Shown here one piece after another: positions 44,326 to 52,995 of a stretch of 64,000 nucleotides of DNA. The stretch is from Microcaldota archaeon (lineage in GTDB: Archaea > Micrarchaeota > Micrarchaeia > Norongarragalinales > SBBD01). The DNA lies in NCBI GenBank assembly GCA_016212475.1, contig JACRGC010000009.1, positions 162,556 to 226,555 on the forward strand, read 5' to 3'. The translations under genes and the position numbers were made by a program. The notes under the pieces are model-generated. The model did no database searches. It was not told the DNA's origin and saw only the letters and a list, made by a program, of their open reading frames with translations. Every line of letters starts with the position of its first letter. Within the stretch, counting starts at the first letter, position 1.

Positions 44326-44985
44326 ATGAAAAACAGGCAAGTTCCGGTTGATTATGAGGAAGTCGGGGCAAAATTCTACGACGAGCAGACGGATTCTAAA
44401 AAAGTAGGCTCCTTCCGCGCATGGTACCACACTGCAAGGTATTCGGAAATGCGCCGGCTAGTCAATGCCAATTACAAAAAAGGGCTAAGGGTTGTTGATT
44501 TGGGCTGCGGAAGCTGCGTTTGGAACACAACAAAAATCCCCGTCCTTGGAGTCGATGTCAACGAGGAGATGCTAAAGGTTGGCGTAAAATCAAAACGGCT
44601 CGCATCATACAGGAAAGCTTCGATTTACCAAACCGGCTTACCTGGCAATTCGCAGGATTTGGCAATCCTTTCCGAAGTCCTAGAGCATCTTCCGGACTAT
44701 CCAGCAGCCCTAAAGGAAATTCGGCGGATCCTCAAGCCAAACGGGAAATTCATAATCACGGTTCCTTACGATGTCCCGCTTTCGCCCTTCTTTTTCCTAT
44801 TCAATCTGCACTGCCTCCTTCGCGGGCATGTGTTGGGGGATAAATACTACAAGAACTTCTGCGGCCATGTAAACCATTTCGGAAGAGCCTCCCTTAGGAA
44901 AGCTCTTCACAATTCGGGTTTCAAAATAGAAAAACTCTATATTTTCAACGGCTTTTTGCTCCACGCAGTTTGCCAAAAACCTTGA
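44326..44985 (+). CDS. Class I SAM-dependent methyltransferase
   Basis: 219 aa. Motif I is VVDLGCGSCVWNTT, the acidic post-I is LGVDVNEEML, and the motif IV region is ILSEVLEHLPDYPAALKEI, typical of the Methyltransf_11/25 group. A hydrophobic stretch (LSPFFFLFNLHCLLRGHV) lies near the substrate side. Its stop abuts the stop of the convergent UXS gene. The substrate is unknown, but the setting suggests a sugar or lipid-linked sugar. Confidence 0.85.
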   Translation: MKNRQVPVDYEEVGAKFYDEQTDSKKVGSFRAWYHTARYSEMRRLVNANYKKGLRVVDLGCGSCVWNTTKIPVLGVDVNEEMLKVGVKSKRLASYRKASIYQTGLPGNSQDLAILSEVLEHLPDYPAALKEIRRILKPNGKFIITVPYDVPLSPFFFLFNLHCLLRGHVLGDKYYKNFCGHVNHFGRASLRKALHNSGFKIEKLYIFNGFLLHAVCQKP

Positions 44986-45939
44986 TTATGCCTGCAGTTT
45001 TTTGAGGTTTTTGAAATATTCAATAGTTTTAGCAAGGCCCAGTTCCATTCCAACCTTTGGTGAAAACCCAAGAAGACTTTTGGCCTTGCCAATATCCGGT
45101 TGGCGGGTTTTTGGATCGTCAAGAGGAAGATCCTTGCCAACTATTTCCGATTTGGAATTGCACATTTCCCTAATCATCTGTGCAACTTCCATTATTTTCC
45201 TTGGGTTTGGGTTTCCTAAATTGATGGTTTGCCCATCGAGCCCATCCTTTGCCCCCAGTTTGAGCAATCCCTCGACCATATCCGAAACATAGCAAAAGCT
45301 CCGTGTCTGATCCCCCTTCCCGTATACTGTAATTGGCCTTCCTAGCAGGGCTTGGGTTATGAAGTTAGGTATCACCCTTCCGTCATTTTCCCGCATCCTT
45401 GGGCCGTATGTGTTGAAAATCCTAGCGACCCTAACTTTGGTTTTTTTATGGTTGAAATATTCAAAACAAAGCGCTTCGGCAAACCGTTTCCCCTCATCAT
45501 AGCAGCTTCGGGTTCCGGCAGGATTCACATTCCCCCAATAATCCTCCTTTTGCGGTGAAACCAAAGGATCTCCATACACTTCGGAAGTCGATGCCTGCAC
45601 AAAAACCGCATTGTTTGCCCTTGCAATTTCTAGCATGTTCCTAACGCCAATTGAATTTGCCATAAGCGTTTCAAGCGGGTATTCCAAATAATCCTTTGGG
45701 CTTGCCGGCGAAGCTAAATTGAAAATCAGATCGATGTTTTTTTGTTGGGGTTTTGGCGGTTTTGTAATATCCGATTCGATGAATTCGAAATCTTTGTTTT
45801 GAACCAGGTGCTCTATGTTTTTTTTCCTTCCGGTAATTAGGCTATCCATGCAAATTACTCCATAGCCCTCCTCAAGCAGGCGCAAACAGAGGAACGATCC
45901 AATAAAGCCAGATCCGCCGGTAACTAGGGCCCGTTGCAT
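44986..45939 (-). CDS. UDP-glucuronate decarboxylase (UDP-xylose synthase)
   Basis: 317 aa SDR with the UXS signatures NLASPASPKDYLEYPLETL, STSEVYGDPLVSPQKEDYWG, NPAGTRSCYDEGKRFAE (YxxxK intact) and RIFNTYGPRM with VYGKGDQTRSFCYVSDMV. It makes UDP-xylose from UDP-glucuronate. UDP-GlcA would come from Ugd at 31410. It follows galU by a single base, so UDP-glucose supply and use are coupled in one operon. Confidence 0.94.
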   Translation of the reverse strand: MQRALVTGGSGFIGSFLCLRLLEEGYGVICMDSLITGRKKNIEHLVQNKDFEFIESDITKPPKPQQKNIDLIFNLASPASPKDYLEYPLETLMANSIGVRNMLEIARANNAVFVQASTSEVYGDPLVSPQKEDYWGNVNPAGTRSCYDEGKRFAEALCFEYFNHKKTKVRVARIFNTYGPRMRENDGRVIPNFITQALLGRPITVYGKGDQTRSFCYVSDMVEGLLKLGAKDGLDGQTINLGNPNPRKIMEVAQMIREMCNSKSEIVGKDLPLDDPKTRQPDIGKAKSLLGFSPKVGMELGLAKTIEYFKNLKKLQA

Positions 45940-45940
45940 T

Positions 45941-46801
45941 TTATTTCACCAATTTTTTGGCATATTCCTCAAGTTCGCTGCCGATGTCCTTTCTTGCAAT
46001 GCCCATCTTCAAAAATGCCTTTGCGTAATCCAGCCTGTTGCCGATATCGAATCTTTCGCCTTCAAATGTCGATGCATACATCCTTTGGTTTTTGCAAAGC
46101 AGATTCATTGCATCTGTTAGCTGGATTTCCCCTCCCTTTCCTTCAGGGGCCTTTTTTAGGGCGTCAAAAATTTCAGGCGTTAGCACATACCTCCCAATTA
46201 TCCCAAGATTCGACGGAGCGGCGCTTGGGGCTGGCTTTTCAACTAGGGATTCTATTTCGTATGTATCCGAAGCGATTTTTTTTCCCTTCACAATCCCGTA
46301 TTTTTGTATGTTTTCCTCCTCCACTTCCTCGACGGCAATTATGCTCCCCTTGTATTTTGAATATTTATCCGTTAATTGGCGCGTCAGGGGCACTTTGCTC
46401 TCAACAATCGTATCCCCCAGGAGCAATGCAAATGGTTCTGACCTAACATGCTCCTTTGCGCACATGACCGCGTCCCCAAGCCCGCGCTGCTCTTTTTGCC
46501 TGACATAATGTATGCTTGCAAGCGAGGATATTTTTTCAATTTCCTCCAAAAGCCTTGTTTCGCCCTTCTTTTTCAGGTATTCTTCAAGCTCATAGGATTT
46601 GTCAAAATGATCCTCAATTGAACGCTTGCCCCTTCCGGTGATTATCAGTATGTCCCTGATCCCCGAATTCACCGCCTCTTCAATGACAAACTGGATGGTT
46701 GGCTTATCAATAATTGGCAGCATTTCCTTTGGCTGGGCCTTTGTTGCCGGAAGGAACCTTGTGCCAAACCCTGCTGCCGGTATTACTGCGTGCTTTATCA
46801 T
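45941..46801 (-). CDS. galU: UTP-glucose-1-phosphate uridylyltransferase
   Basis: 286 aa: IPAAGFGTRFLPATKAQPKEMLPI, DKPTIQFVIEEAVNSGI, ITGRGKRSIEDHFD, LGDAVMCAKEHV, LLGDTIVES, SLVEKPAPSAAPSNLGIIGRYVLTPEIF, GGEIQLTDAM and GERFDIGNRLDYAKA. All are standard GalU motifs. It makes UDP-glucose, the root of the UDP-GlcA, UDP-GalA and UDP-Xyl branches found nearby. A TATA box about 26 bp ahead indicates a leaderless transcript. Confidence 0.96.
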   Translation of the reverse strand: MIKHAVIPAAGFGTRFLPATKAQPKEMLPIIDKPTIQFVIEEAVNSGIRDILIITGRGKRSIEDHFDKSYELEEYLKKKGETRLLEEIEKISSLASIHYVRQKEQRGLGDAVMCAKEHVRSEPFALLLGDTIVESKVPLTRQLTDKYSKYKGSIIAVEEVEEENIQKYGIVKGKKIASDTYEIESLVEKPAPSAAPSNLGIIGRYVLTPEIFDALKKAPEGKGGEIQLTDAMNLLCKNQRMYASTFEGERFDIGNRLDYAKAFLKMGIARKDIGSELEEYAKKLVK

Positions 46802-46823
46802 ATTATCAGCTTATAGGATGCCA

Positions 46824-46835
46824 CTTATTTTATAC
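46824..46835 (-). promoter_or_regulatory. TATA box for the galU-UXS operon
   Basis: On the minus strand GTATAAAATAAG sits about 26 bp before the galU ATG at 46801, giving a leaderless mRNA. It is one of the clearest TATA matches in the window. Confidence 0.6.
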
Positions 46836-46864
46836 GTTTGTTATTTTGCTTTGCCAAGCCTGCC

Positions 46865-48079
46865 TTATCCGATCCGGTACGCCTTGAGTTTTCCGGAATA
46901 TACCCGTTCAAATCCGCATTGGGACAAATCGGCCTTTTCTGCAATCACATATCTTGACCCGCTATAGCCTGCAAATTCTTCAATGGATTTGCAATTAGGT
47001 TCCAATGCTTCGAATTTGTCGATTAGTTCGTTGCTGGCAGCTGGATCGTAATTTCCCCACGGGCTGCTGTATCCTTTGCTTGCAAGGACCGAATAAACCG
47101 CGGAAGGCACTTCCCTTAGTGCAAAATATTTCCCATCCAATGAAAGATTGGAAAAATCATCCCCGAGTTGCGGGGGGAAATATTGCGCTTTTCCAAGCCC
47201 CCACGCAAGCAAAATAAATGCAAGCCCAATTGCAATGTACGATCGGTATTTAATGATGAATAAGCCGCTTGCAAAAAGCAAAACCAGCCCGCCAATTAGG
47301 AAAATATACCCGGAAAAGGCAGTCTCTGCGATTTTTGGGTTGTTGCTTGCCAAAATGAACGGGACCCAAAAAACGATCGATGGCGCGCTTCCGGCAATCG
47401 AAATAAGCAGGCTGTTTTTGAATGCTCTTTTTTTCTGGCCCTTAATTGCAAAGTAAGCCGCCGCCATAAGGCCAAAAAAGCCAAATTGCATCAATGTTGT
47501 AAGAAAATGGGTCAGGGATGACAAAAGGCTGGCAATGAAAATGAATGCCAGCCCCCTAATCGATGGGCTTTTGGAATAGCTTATTACGGATAGGGTCCAA
47601 AGGAACAGCATCACAAAACCGGCAAATTCGCCAAACCTTCCGGCATTAAAGAACCTCCCAACTGAAATTGTCGATGCAAGCATTATGGCCGCAGCGAATA
47701 TCCCCCCGATTTTTTCCCTATTGAACAGGCTGGCGATTTTAATGCAAATTGCAAATAATCCAATCTCAAGCAGGATCATTGAAATGGAAAGGGCAAGGCC
47801 AAGGTTCCCGGCCAATAAGAACACGATCGTATCCAACAGTACCGAAACTGGCGGATAATACTTGAAAAGCTGCGTTCCGTTGTACCACTCCTTTGTAAAT
47901 GAATAATCCTCAAGGAGGAAATACGGCCTTATTGCATGGGAGGAAAAATCAGAATCTATTGAAAGCAAGTCGTTTGAAACCAACTGGTAGTTCTTGATTG
48001 ATAGGATTCCAATTGAGAGCGCCAAAAGCAGATACATTGCAATTCTGAGCCGGTTTTTTTTCATCCCTTCCATAATCAT
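46865..48079 (-). CDS. Polytopic membrane protein, possible GT-C glycosyltransferase
   Basis: 404 aa with about ten spans. The first outer loop holds acidic residues and aromatic motifs (SIDSDFSSHAIRPYFLLED, FKYYPPVSVLLDTIVFL), similar to large archaeal and bacterial membrane proteins described as PTPS-related or GT-C-like. A ~90-residue C-terminal outer part follows, with two Cys (EPNCKSIEE, LSQCGFER). ATG 48079, 48073 and 48064 are all in frame. The glycosyltransferase role is inferred from fold style and context only. Confidence 0.55.
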   Translation of the reverse strand: MIMEGMKKNRLRIAMYLLLALSIGILSIKNYQLVSNDLLSIDSDFSSHAIRPYFLLEDYSFTKEWYNGTQLFKYYPPVSVLLDTIVFLLAGNLGLALSISMILLEIGLFAICIKIASLFNREKIGGIFAAAIMLASTISVGRFFNAGRFGEFAGFVMLFLWTLSVISYSKSPSIRGLAFIFIASLLSSLTHFLTTLMQFGFFGLMAAAYFAIKGQKKRAFKNSLLISIAGSAPSIVFWVPFILASNNPKIAETAFSGYIFLIGGLVLLFASGLFIIKYRSYIAIGLAFILLAWGLGKAQYFPPQLGDDFSNLSLDGKYFALREVPSAVYSVLASKGYSSPWGNYDPAASNELIDKFEALEPNCKSIEEFAGYSGSRYVIAEKADLSQCGFERVYSGKLKAYRIG

Positions 48080-48386
48080 ACCTTGAATTCCATTGACCTG
48101 CCATTTGCCTCTAAAAAGGGCCGCTGTTTTTCCTTAAGCGCTCCATCCAATCATTTTGGACGATGAGAATTCTTAAATTTGACTGCTTGCCAGTGCCTGC
48201 GGGATTCGATGCAAGTTGGGCGCTTGGATTCATTCCAACGGCCCCTGACTTCTTGTTTTAGCCTCGCATAAGCATGTTTAATATTCTTTTTTCCCTCCCT
48301 TTATAACATTTACATTGATGAACGGACGGCCTAATTGCGATTTTAGCCTTCGCCCTTCCCGAACAAAAATGCTTGGTGTTATTTGT
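48080..48386. other. 306-bp divergent intergenic region
   Basis: It separates the membrane gene on the minus strand from the SDR gene on the plus strand. A TATA-like CTTTATAAC at about 48299-48307 could drive the plus-strand operon with a leader of roughly 60 nt. A frame through the end of this region (ATG 48315) would extend the SDR by 24 residues without family likeness. No RNA gene or repeat was seen. Confidence 0.5.
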
Positions 48387-49274
48387 ATGCGAATGAAAAG
48401 CGCCTTGGTCACCGGAGCAACCGGCTTTATTGGCTCGAATCTTTTTTCCAAGCTTGAAAAAAAGGGGGTTTTGACCAAGGGGTTTTCGAGGGATAGGGGG
48501 AATTTTTCGGGCGAATGCATAATCGGGGACTTGTCCGATTTCAATTCCGTAAAAAAAGCCTGCGAAGGCGTTGATGCCGTTTTCCACCTGGCCGGAACTT
48601 CCTATCCTTCCCATACTGAAAAATACCTGCAAAAGGATTTCGAATCGACTGTTTCCGGAACCTTGAACCTACTTGAAGCTGCGCGGAATTGCAGCGTAAA
48701 AAAAGTGGTTTTTGCATCCTCTGCATATGTCTACGGCCCCCCAAAAAGCCTTCCGATAAGCGAATCCCACCCCCTCCTTCCCGATACTTTTTATGGCCTA
48801 AACAAACTTCTTGCCGAAGAAGCCTGCAGGTATTATTCAAAAAAAGGGCCAGAGTGCGTGATTGCTAGGATTTTCAATGCATTTGGGGCCGGCCAGCAAA
48901 ACCGCGTGATCCCGGATTTAATAAAAAAGGCAAAAACCAATTCCGAATATTTTGAAATTCTGGGCAATGCAGCGGATTCTAGGGATTTTCTTGATGTGGG
49001 CCAAGTTTCGGCGGCGCTTATTTTGCTTGCAGACAATGGTGCAAATGGCGAAGCCTACAACATTGCATCGGGCGTTGAAACCAACATCCTTGAACTTGCT
49101 GAAAACATCCTCAAGGCGATTTTGCGCAAGGACAAGTATTTTAAAAAGAAACTTAAATATCAATTCGATCGCAATACGGCCCGCAGGAATTTTGCGGATA
49201 TTTCAAAGCTTAAATCAATCGGATTCAAGGCAATCCCATTCAACTGGGGCCAGTTGGATGAAATGATGGGGTAA
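48387..49274 (+). CDS. SDR, probable GDP-4-keto-6-deoxymannose reductase or epimerase
   Basis: 295 aa from ATG 48387 (MRMKSALVTGATGFIGSN), with GGTG ahead. It has HLAGTSYPSHTEKY, SSAYVYGPPKSLP, the YxxxK as YGLNKLLAE, RIFNAFGAGQQNRVIPDLI and DSRDFLDVGQVSAAL. The GQQNRVIPDLI and SRDFLDV blocks recall GDP-6-deoxy-4-keto-D-mannose reductase (RMD). Gmd follows 6 bp downstream, which supports GDP-D-rhamnose or a relative as product. A different 4-epimerase role is possible. Confidence 0.72.
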   Translation: MRMKSALVTGATGFIGSNLFSKLEKKGVLTKGFSRDRGNFSGECIIGDLSDFNSVKKACEGVDAVFHLAGTSYPSHTEKYLQKDFESTVSGTLNLLEAARNCSVKKVVFASSAYVYGPPKSLPISESHPLLPDTFYGLNKLLAEEACRYYSKKGPECVIARIFNAFGAGQQNRVIPDLIKKAKTNSEYFEILGNAADSRDFLDVGQVSAALILLADNGANGEAYNIASGVETNILELAENILKAILRKDKYFKKKLKYQFDRNTARRNFADISKLKSIGFKAIPFNWGQLDEMMG

Positions 49275-49280
49275 TCGATT

Positions 49281-50240
49281 ATGAAAAAAGCACTGATAAC
49301 TGGCATTACCGGTCAGGACGGTTCATACCTTGCCGAATTCCTTCTAAAAAAAGGGTACGAAGTCCATGGAATTGTCAGGCGGCAAAGTTCCCCGAATTAT
49401 TGGAGGATCGAGGGCATTTTGGACAAGGTCAATTTGATTGAAGCAGACCTTGGGGATCAGATGTCCCTAAATGCCTCGATTTCAGAAACCATGCCGGATG
49501 AGATATACAACCTGGCCGCGCAATCCTTTGTCAAAACTTCATTCAGGGAGCCCGTTTACACCTCGGATGCAACGGCAATTGGGGCTTTGCGGATGCTTGA
49601 AGCCGTAAAATATCATTCAAAGCATTCAAAATTCTACCAAGCCTCAAGCAGTGAAATGTTTGGGAAGGTTGCGCACACCCCACAAACAGAAAATACGCCA
49701 TTCCATCCGCGCTCATCGTATGCGTTTTCAAAGGTATTTGCGCACCATGCAACGATAAATTACCGTGAAGGCTACGGCCTATTTGCCTGCTCTGGGATCT
49801 GCTTCAACCATGAATCCCCAAGGCGCGGAATCGAATTCGTCACAAGAAAAATTTCGGATGCGGTTGCACGGATCCACCTAGGAAAGAGCAAGCAGTTGGT
49901 TCTTGGCAACATGGATGCCAAGCGCGATTGGGGCTTTGCTGGCGATTATGTGGAGGCCATGTGGCTTATGCTCCAGCAAAAAACTCCGGATGATTTTGTC
50001 ATCTCGACCGGGGAGACGCACACCGTTGCGGATTTTGTTTCGGAGGCATTTTCCCTGGTAGGGATTGCCAACTGGGAAAAATATGTCAAAACCGATCCGA
50101 GTTTCATGAGGCCTTCCGAAGTGGATTTGCTAAAGGGCGATTCCTCAAAGGCGCATTCAAAGCTTGGCTGGAAGCCAAAAACCCCCTTCAAGGCGCTTGT
50201 CAAGATGATGGTCGATGCCGATATAGCCCGGTACGAGTGA
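49281..50240 (+). CDS. gmd: GDP-mannose 4,6-dehydratase
   Basis: 319 aa: ALITGITGQDGSYLAEFLL, YEVHGIVRRQSSPNYWRI, YNLAAQSFVKTSFREP, the catalytic Ser/Glu in QASSSEMFGKV, YAFSKVFAHHATINYREGYG (YxxxK) and CFNHESPRRGIEFVTRKIS. It also has LGNMDAKRDWGFAGDYVEAMW and the C-terminal RPSEVDLLKGD. All are Gmd hallmarks. It makes GDP-4-keto-6-deoxymannose, the branch point for rhamnose, fucose, perosamine, colitose and branched sugars. The ColD-like gene at 52996 may use this product. Confidence 0.96.
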   Translation: MKKALITGITGQDGSYLAEFLLKKGYEVHGIVRRQSSPNYWRIEGILDKVNLIEADLGDQMSLNASISETMPDEIYNLAAQSFVKTSFREPVYTSDATAIGALRMLEAVKYHSKHSKFYQASSSEMFGKVAHTPQTENTPFHPRSSYAFSKVFAHHATINYREGYGLFACSGICFNHESPRRGIEFVTRKISDAVARIHLGKSKQLVLGNMDAKRDWGFAGDYVEAMWLMLQQKTPDDFVISTGETHTVADFVSEAFSLVGIANWEKYVKTDPSFMRPSEVDLLKGDSSKAHSKLGWKPKTPFKALVKMMVDADIARYE

Positions 50241-50309
50241 CGAATAATTTTGCATATCCTGATTTGCCAATCGGAAGCCAACCTTGGCAAACCCGGTTTT
50301 TTTGGCGAT

Positions 50310-51419
50310 TCATTGTTTTGAAAACTCCCTGTAAATTTCAAGGTACTTTGGAAGCTGCTTATCCTCCCTAAAAACATTGTTTGCGCGATTCAAGGCATTT
50401 TTGCTGAGCCTTTCGTATAGTTTTTCATCCGTCAAAACCCTTTTTATGGCATTTGACAGTTCCCTTGGGTTGCCTTTGCTAACAATAATCCCCGCATCCC
50501 CAACCCCTTCCCTAAGGCCCGTATCATCCGAGCAAACAACCGGCTTTCCATATGCCATTGCCTCCATTACAACAAAAGCCATCCCTCCCCTCAAAACCGA
50601 AGGGAATACGAGTATATCGCAGTTTGCGTAAAGCCCGGGAAGTTCTTTGTCGTCAACAAATCCCCTGAATTCGATTCGGTTGAGGATTCCAAGTTCCTTG
50701 CCTTCCTTTTTCACTTTTTCCTCCTCAACTGGCGGTCCGGCAAGGGTTAGCCTGAATTTCAAAGGGCCCCTAAGCATGCCAAGCGCTGAGAGCAAAACAT
50801 AGATCCCCTTATCCCTAACCAGCCTTCCCAGGAATAGGATATTCCCTCCACGCTTCCTTTTTTTAAATTTTTTATTGCTCAAAAATACCTTGTCGTCAAT
50901 CCAGTTTGTTATGCATTCGATTTTTTTCCCCGGGAATTCCTTTTCCATCTTATGCTGGAACGAAGGGCCAATTGTTGTTATCCTATCCGCACTGCCAAAG
51001 GACCATCTGGTTAGGGGCCATTTCCAAAAGCTTTTCCGTTGCCAATCGAAAAGTTCCCATTCAAACAGGGTTGCTATGTATTTTTTCCCCAAAATCCTCG
51101 AGCAAATGGCCGTTGGGATGATTGCAGTCATCGTGTAGAATCCTTCGAGCACATCTATCCCGTATCTTAGGCAAATACAAACCGAATAAAAAAGGTATGC
51201 GAAAAACCGGACAATGAACGTATCCATAAGCGGCAATTTGAATTTATGGACCCTGACCCCGTTTACAAGATAGCTGCAATTTCCTTCGGTTTTCCTGGCG
51301 GGGGATAGGACGTGCACTTCTATTCCATTTGCAGCCAAGTATTCCGCAACCCCGGTTACGTGCCGTTCCGTGCCTCCTTGCAATGGGTATGAAAAATCAG
51401 ACAAAAGCAGGGCTTTCAT
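50310..51419 (-). CDS. GT4 glycosyltransferase
   Basis: 369 aa GT-B fold. The N-terminal domain has LLSDFSYPLQGGTERHV and the acceptor loop EGFYTMTAIIPTAI. The C-terminal donor domain has NILFLGRLVRDKGIYVLLSA, EFRGFVDDKELPGLYANCD and PSVLRGGMAFVVMEAMAYG (the E-x7-E motif). This is a retaining hexosyltransferase typical of cell-surface glycan assembly. The donor is not known. It converges with gmd. Confidence 0.9.
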   Translation of the reverse strand: MKALLLSDFSYPLQGGTERHVTGVAEYLAANGIEVHVLSPARKTEGNCSYLVNGVRVHKFKLPLMDTFIVRFFAYLFYSVCICLRYGIDVLEGFYTMTAIIPTAICSRILGKKYIATLFEWELFDWQRKSFWKWPLTRWSFGSADRITTIGPSFQHKMEKEFPGKKIECITNWIDDKVFLSNKKFKKRKRGGNILFLGRLVRDKGIYVLLSALGMLRGPLKFRLTLAGPPVEEEKVKKEGKELGILNRIEFRGFVDDKELPGLYANCDILVFPSVLRGGMAFVVMEAMAYGKPVVCSDDTGLREGVGDAGIIVSKGNPRELSNAIKRVLTDEKLYERLSKNALNRANNVFREDKQLPKYLEIYREFSKQ

Positions 51420-51522
51420 AAATACTTAATGATTATTTAAGTGATGGGCTATAAAACCTTTTTTGTTATACTTTTCAGTAAATCTTTTTCATTTGCAATA
51501 AATTAAACTTGAGGGGGGAAAA

Positions 51523-52107
51523 ATGAAGGAATCGCCGCTTATCTCTGTCATAGTTCCCGTTGGAAAATCCCGGCTGGGCGAACTTGGGCCCTTAAAAAAA
51601 TCCCTTGAAAACCAAACCTACAAGAACTATGAGCTAATTGTGCAAGTTGGGCCAAGCGCCGCAGTCAACCGGAACCTTGGCGCAAAAAAATCCAAGGGCG
51701 CGATTTTACTTTTTCTGGACAGCGACATGTCGCTTTCAAAGGGCATGCTCAAGTTCGTTTTGGATTCCCTTGAAAAAAAGCGGTTCCTGATTTTTTGGAG
51801 GGCAACTGCATTTACCGCGATTTTCAGGGAAGATTTCGTGCCTTTTGATCCTTCATTTAGGTTTGCGGAAGATAATATGTGGTTTTGGGAATTGGAAAAC
51901 AAGGGCGTTAGGCCCCTTGAAATCATAAAGAACCGGGATCAAAGATCCGCCTATACCGATATGAAAAAGAGCTTTTGGTATCCCTTTGAATGGCGGAAAA
52001 TCCCTGGCAATAACATGCTAAGGGCGCTAACCTCTGCCATGTTTGACATACTAAAGCGCATGCTCACGATCAGTGGTATAATCCTGTCCGCATTTATCCG
52101 CAAATAA
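51523..52107 (+). CDS. Small GT2 glycosyltransferase-like protein
   Basis: 194 aa, shorter than usual GT2 enzymes. The start LISVIVPVGKSRLGELGPL aligns with the GT-A nucleotide site, and LLFLDSDMSLSKGML has the DxD metal motif. FRFAEDNMWFWELENKGV supplies the acidic ED motif. The loop between strands 1 and 2 is shortened (VGPSAAVNRNLGAKKSKGA). A strong GAGGGGGG ribosome site precedes the ATG. It ends with a hydrophobic helix. It probably is active but compact. Confidence 0.75.
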   Translation: MKESPLISVIVPVGKSRLGELGPLKKSLENQTYKNYELIVQVGPSAAVNRNLGAKKSKGAILLFLDSDMSLSKGMLKFVLDSLEKKRFLIFWRATAFTAIFREDFVPFDPSFRFAEDNMWFWELENKGVRPLEIIKNRDQRSAYTDMKKSFWYPFEWRKIPGNNMLRALTSAMFDILKRMLTISGIILSAFIRK

Positions 52108-52117
52108 GAATCAGACC

Positions 52118-52714
52118 TTATTTCCTTGCGCGCATTTCAACATGGACCGTGGCAACGACGTTGTTCAAGTACCTGTTGGCAATGCCATCCAGCCCGAATA
52201 TTTTCAGGAATTTGTATAGGCGCCCGCCTTCCAAATCCACGGAATCTATGTAATATCTTGCGGTGGTGTAGTAATTATGCCATGAATATTCCCGTTCCCC
52301 CGTTTCAGTGAACGCATCGAAGGATTTTTCATTGAATCCCTTCCTATGCTGCAAATCCGCATAAGTGTTGAATGAACATGCGTATGGCACAAAAATCGAC
52401 AGCTTGCCTTTGGGTTTTAGGATCCTGTGGATTTCTTCCATTGTGAAAAAGACATTGTCGACATGCTCTATTACAAACCTGGCGCGAACCTCGTCAAATG
52501 AGTTGTCCGCAAATGGGAGGCGTTTGTTCAAATCCGCAATGAAATCAACTCCTTTCATCTTGACAATATCCAGCCCCAAATATCCTTCCGGTTTGAAAAG
52601 TCCGCTCCCCAAATCCACTTTCAAGGGTCCCTTCAAATGGTCTAATCTGTAAATTTTGGATTTTCTTCCTTTAGTTGCCACGTATTTTTCACTTTTTTTT
52701 ATGATTGAAAACAA
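52118..52714 (-). CDS. Class I SAM-dependent methyltransferase (type 11)
   Basis: 198 aa: KVDLGSGLFKPEGYLGLDIV (motif I with GLDI), LPFADNSFDEVRARFVIEHV, and FTMEEIHRILKPKGKLSIFVPY, the layout of Methyltransf_11 enzymes in glycan clusters. The start appears to be TTG 52714, as there is no ATG before the fold begins; AGGG lies just ahead. Its stop is 10 bp from the convergent GT2 gene. Substrate unknown. Confidence 0.82.
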   Translation of the reverse strand: MFSIIKKSEKYVATKGRKSKIYRLDHLKGPLKVDLGSGLFKPEGYLGLDIVKMKGVDFIADLNKRLPFADNSFDEVRARFVIEHVDNVFFTMEEIHRILKPKGKLSIFVPYACSFNTYADLQHRKGFNEKSFDAFTETGEREYSWHNYYTTARYYIDSVDLEGGRLYKFLKIFGLDGIANRYLNNVVATVHVEMRARK

Positions 52715-52995
52715 AACCCTGCTGCAAGTGCCAATGGTTTTGGCAAATCAGCTCTTCAATATAGTTGTATAGCTTAAAAAGCCTTTCTTTGGAAAACCAA
52801 TTTCAAGGCCCATTTGCAATCCTGCGCGCAGATTTTGGTTTTTTCAAGTTCGGGCCAATTCTGCAAAAAAAACAATTTTTCAACCATTGCAAAATTGCCT
52901 TTGTTGCCGTTGGGCTTTTCAAAATCTGACTTTGCCGAAGAATTACTTTATTAAACCAAACCCCCAAATCTATCCTATTCTTTTATGGTGGGGAA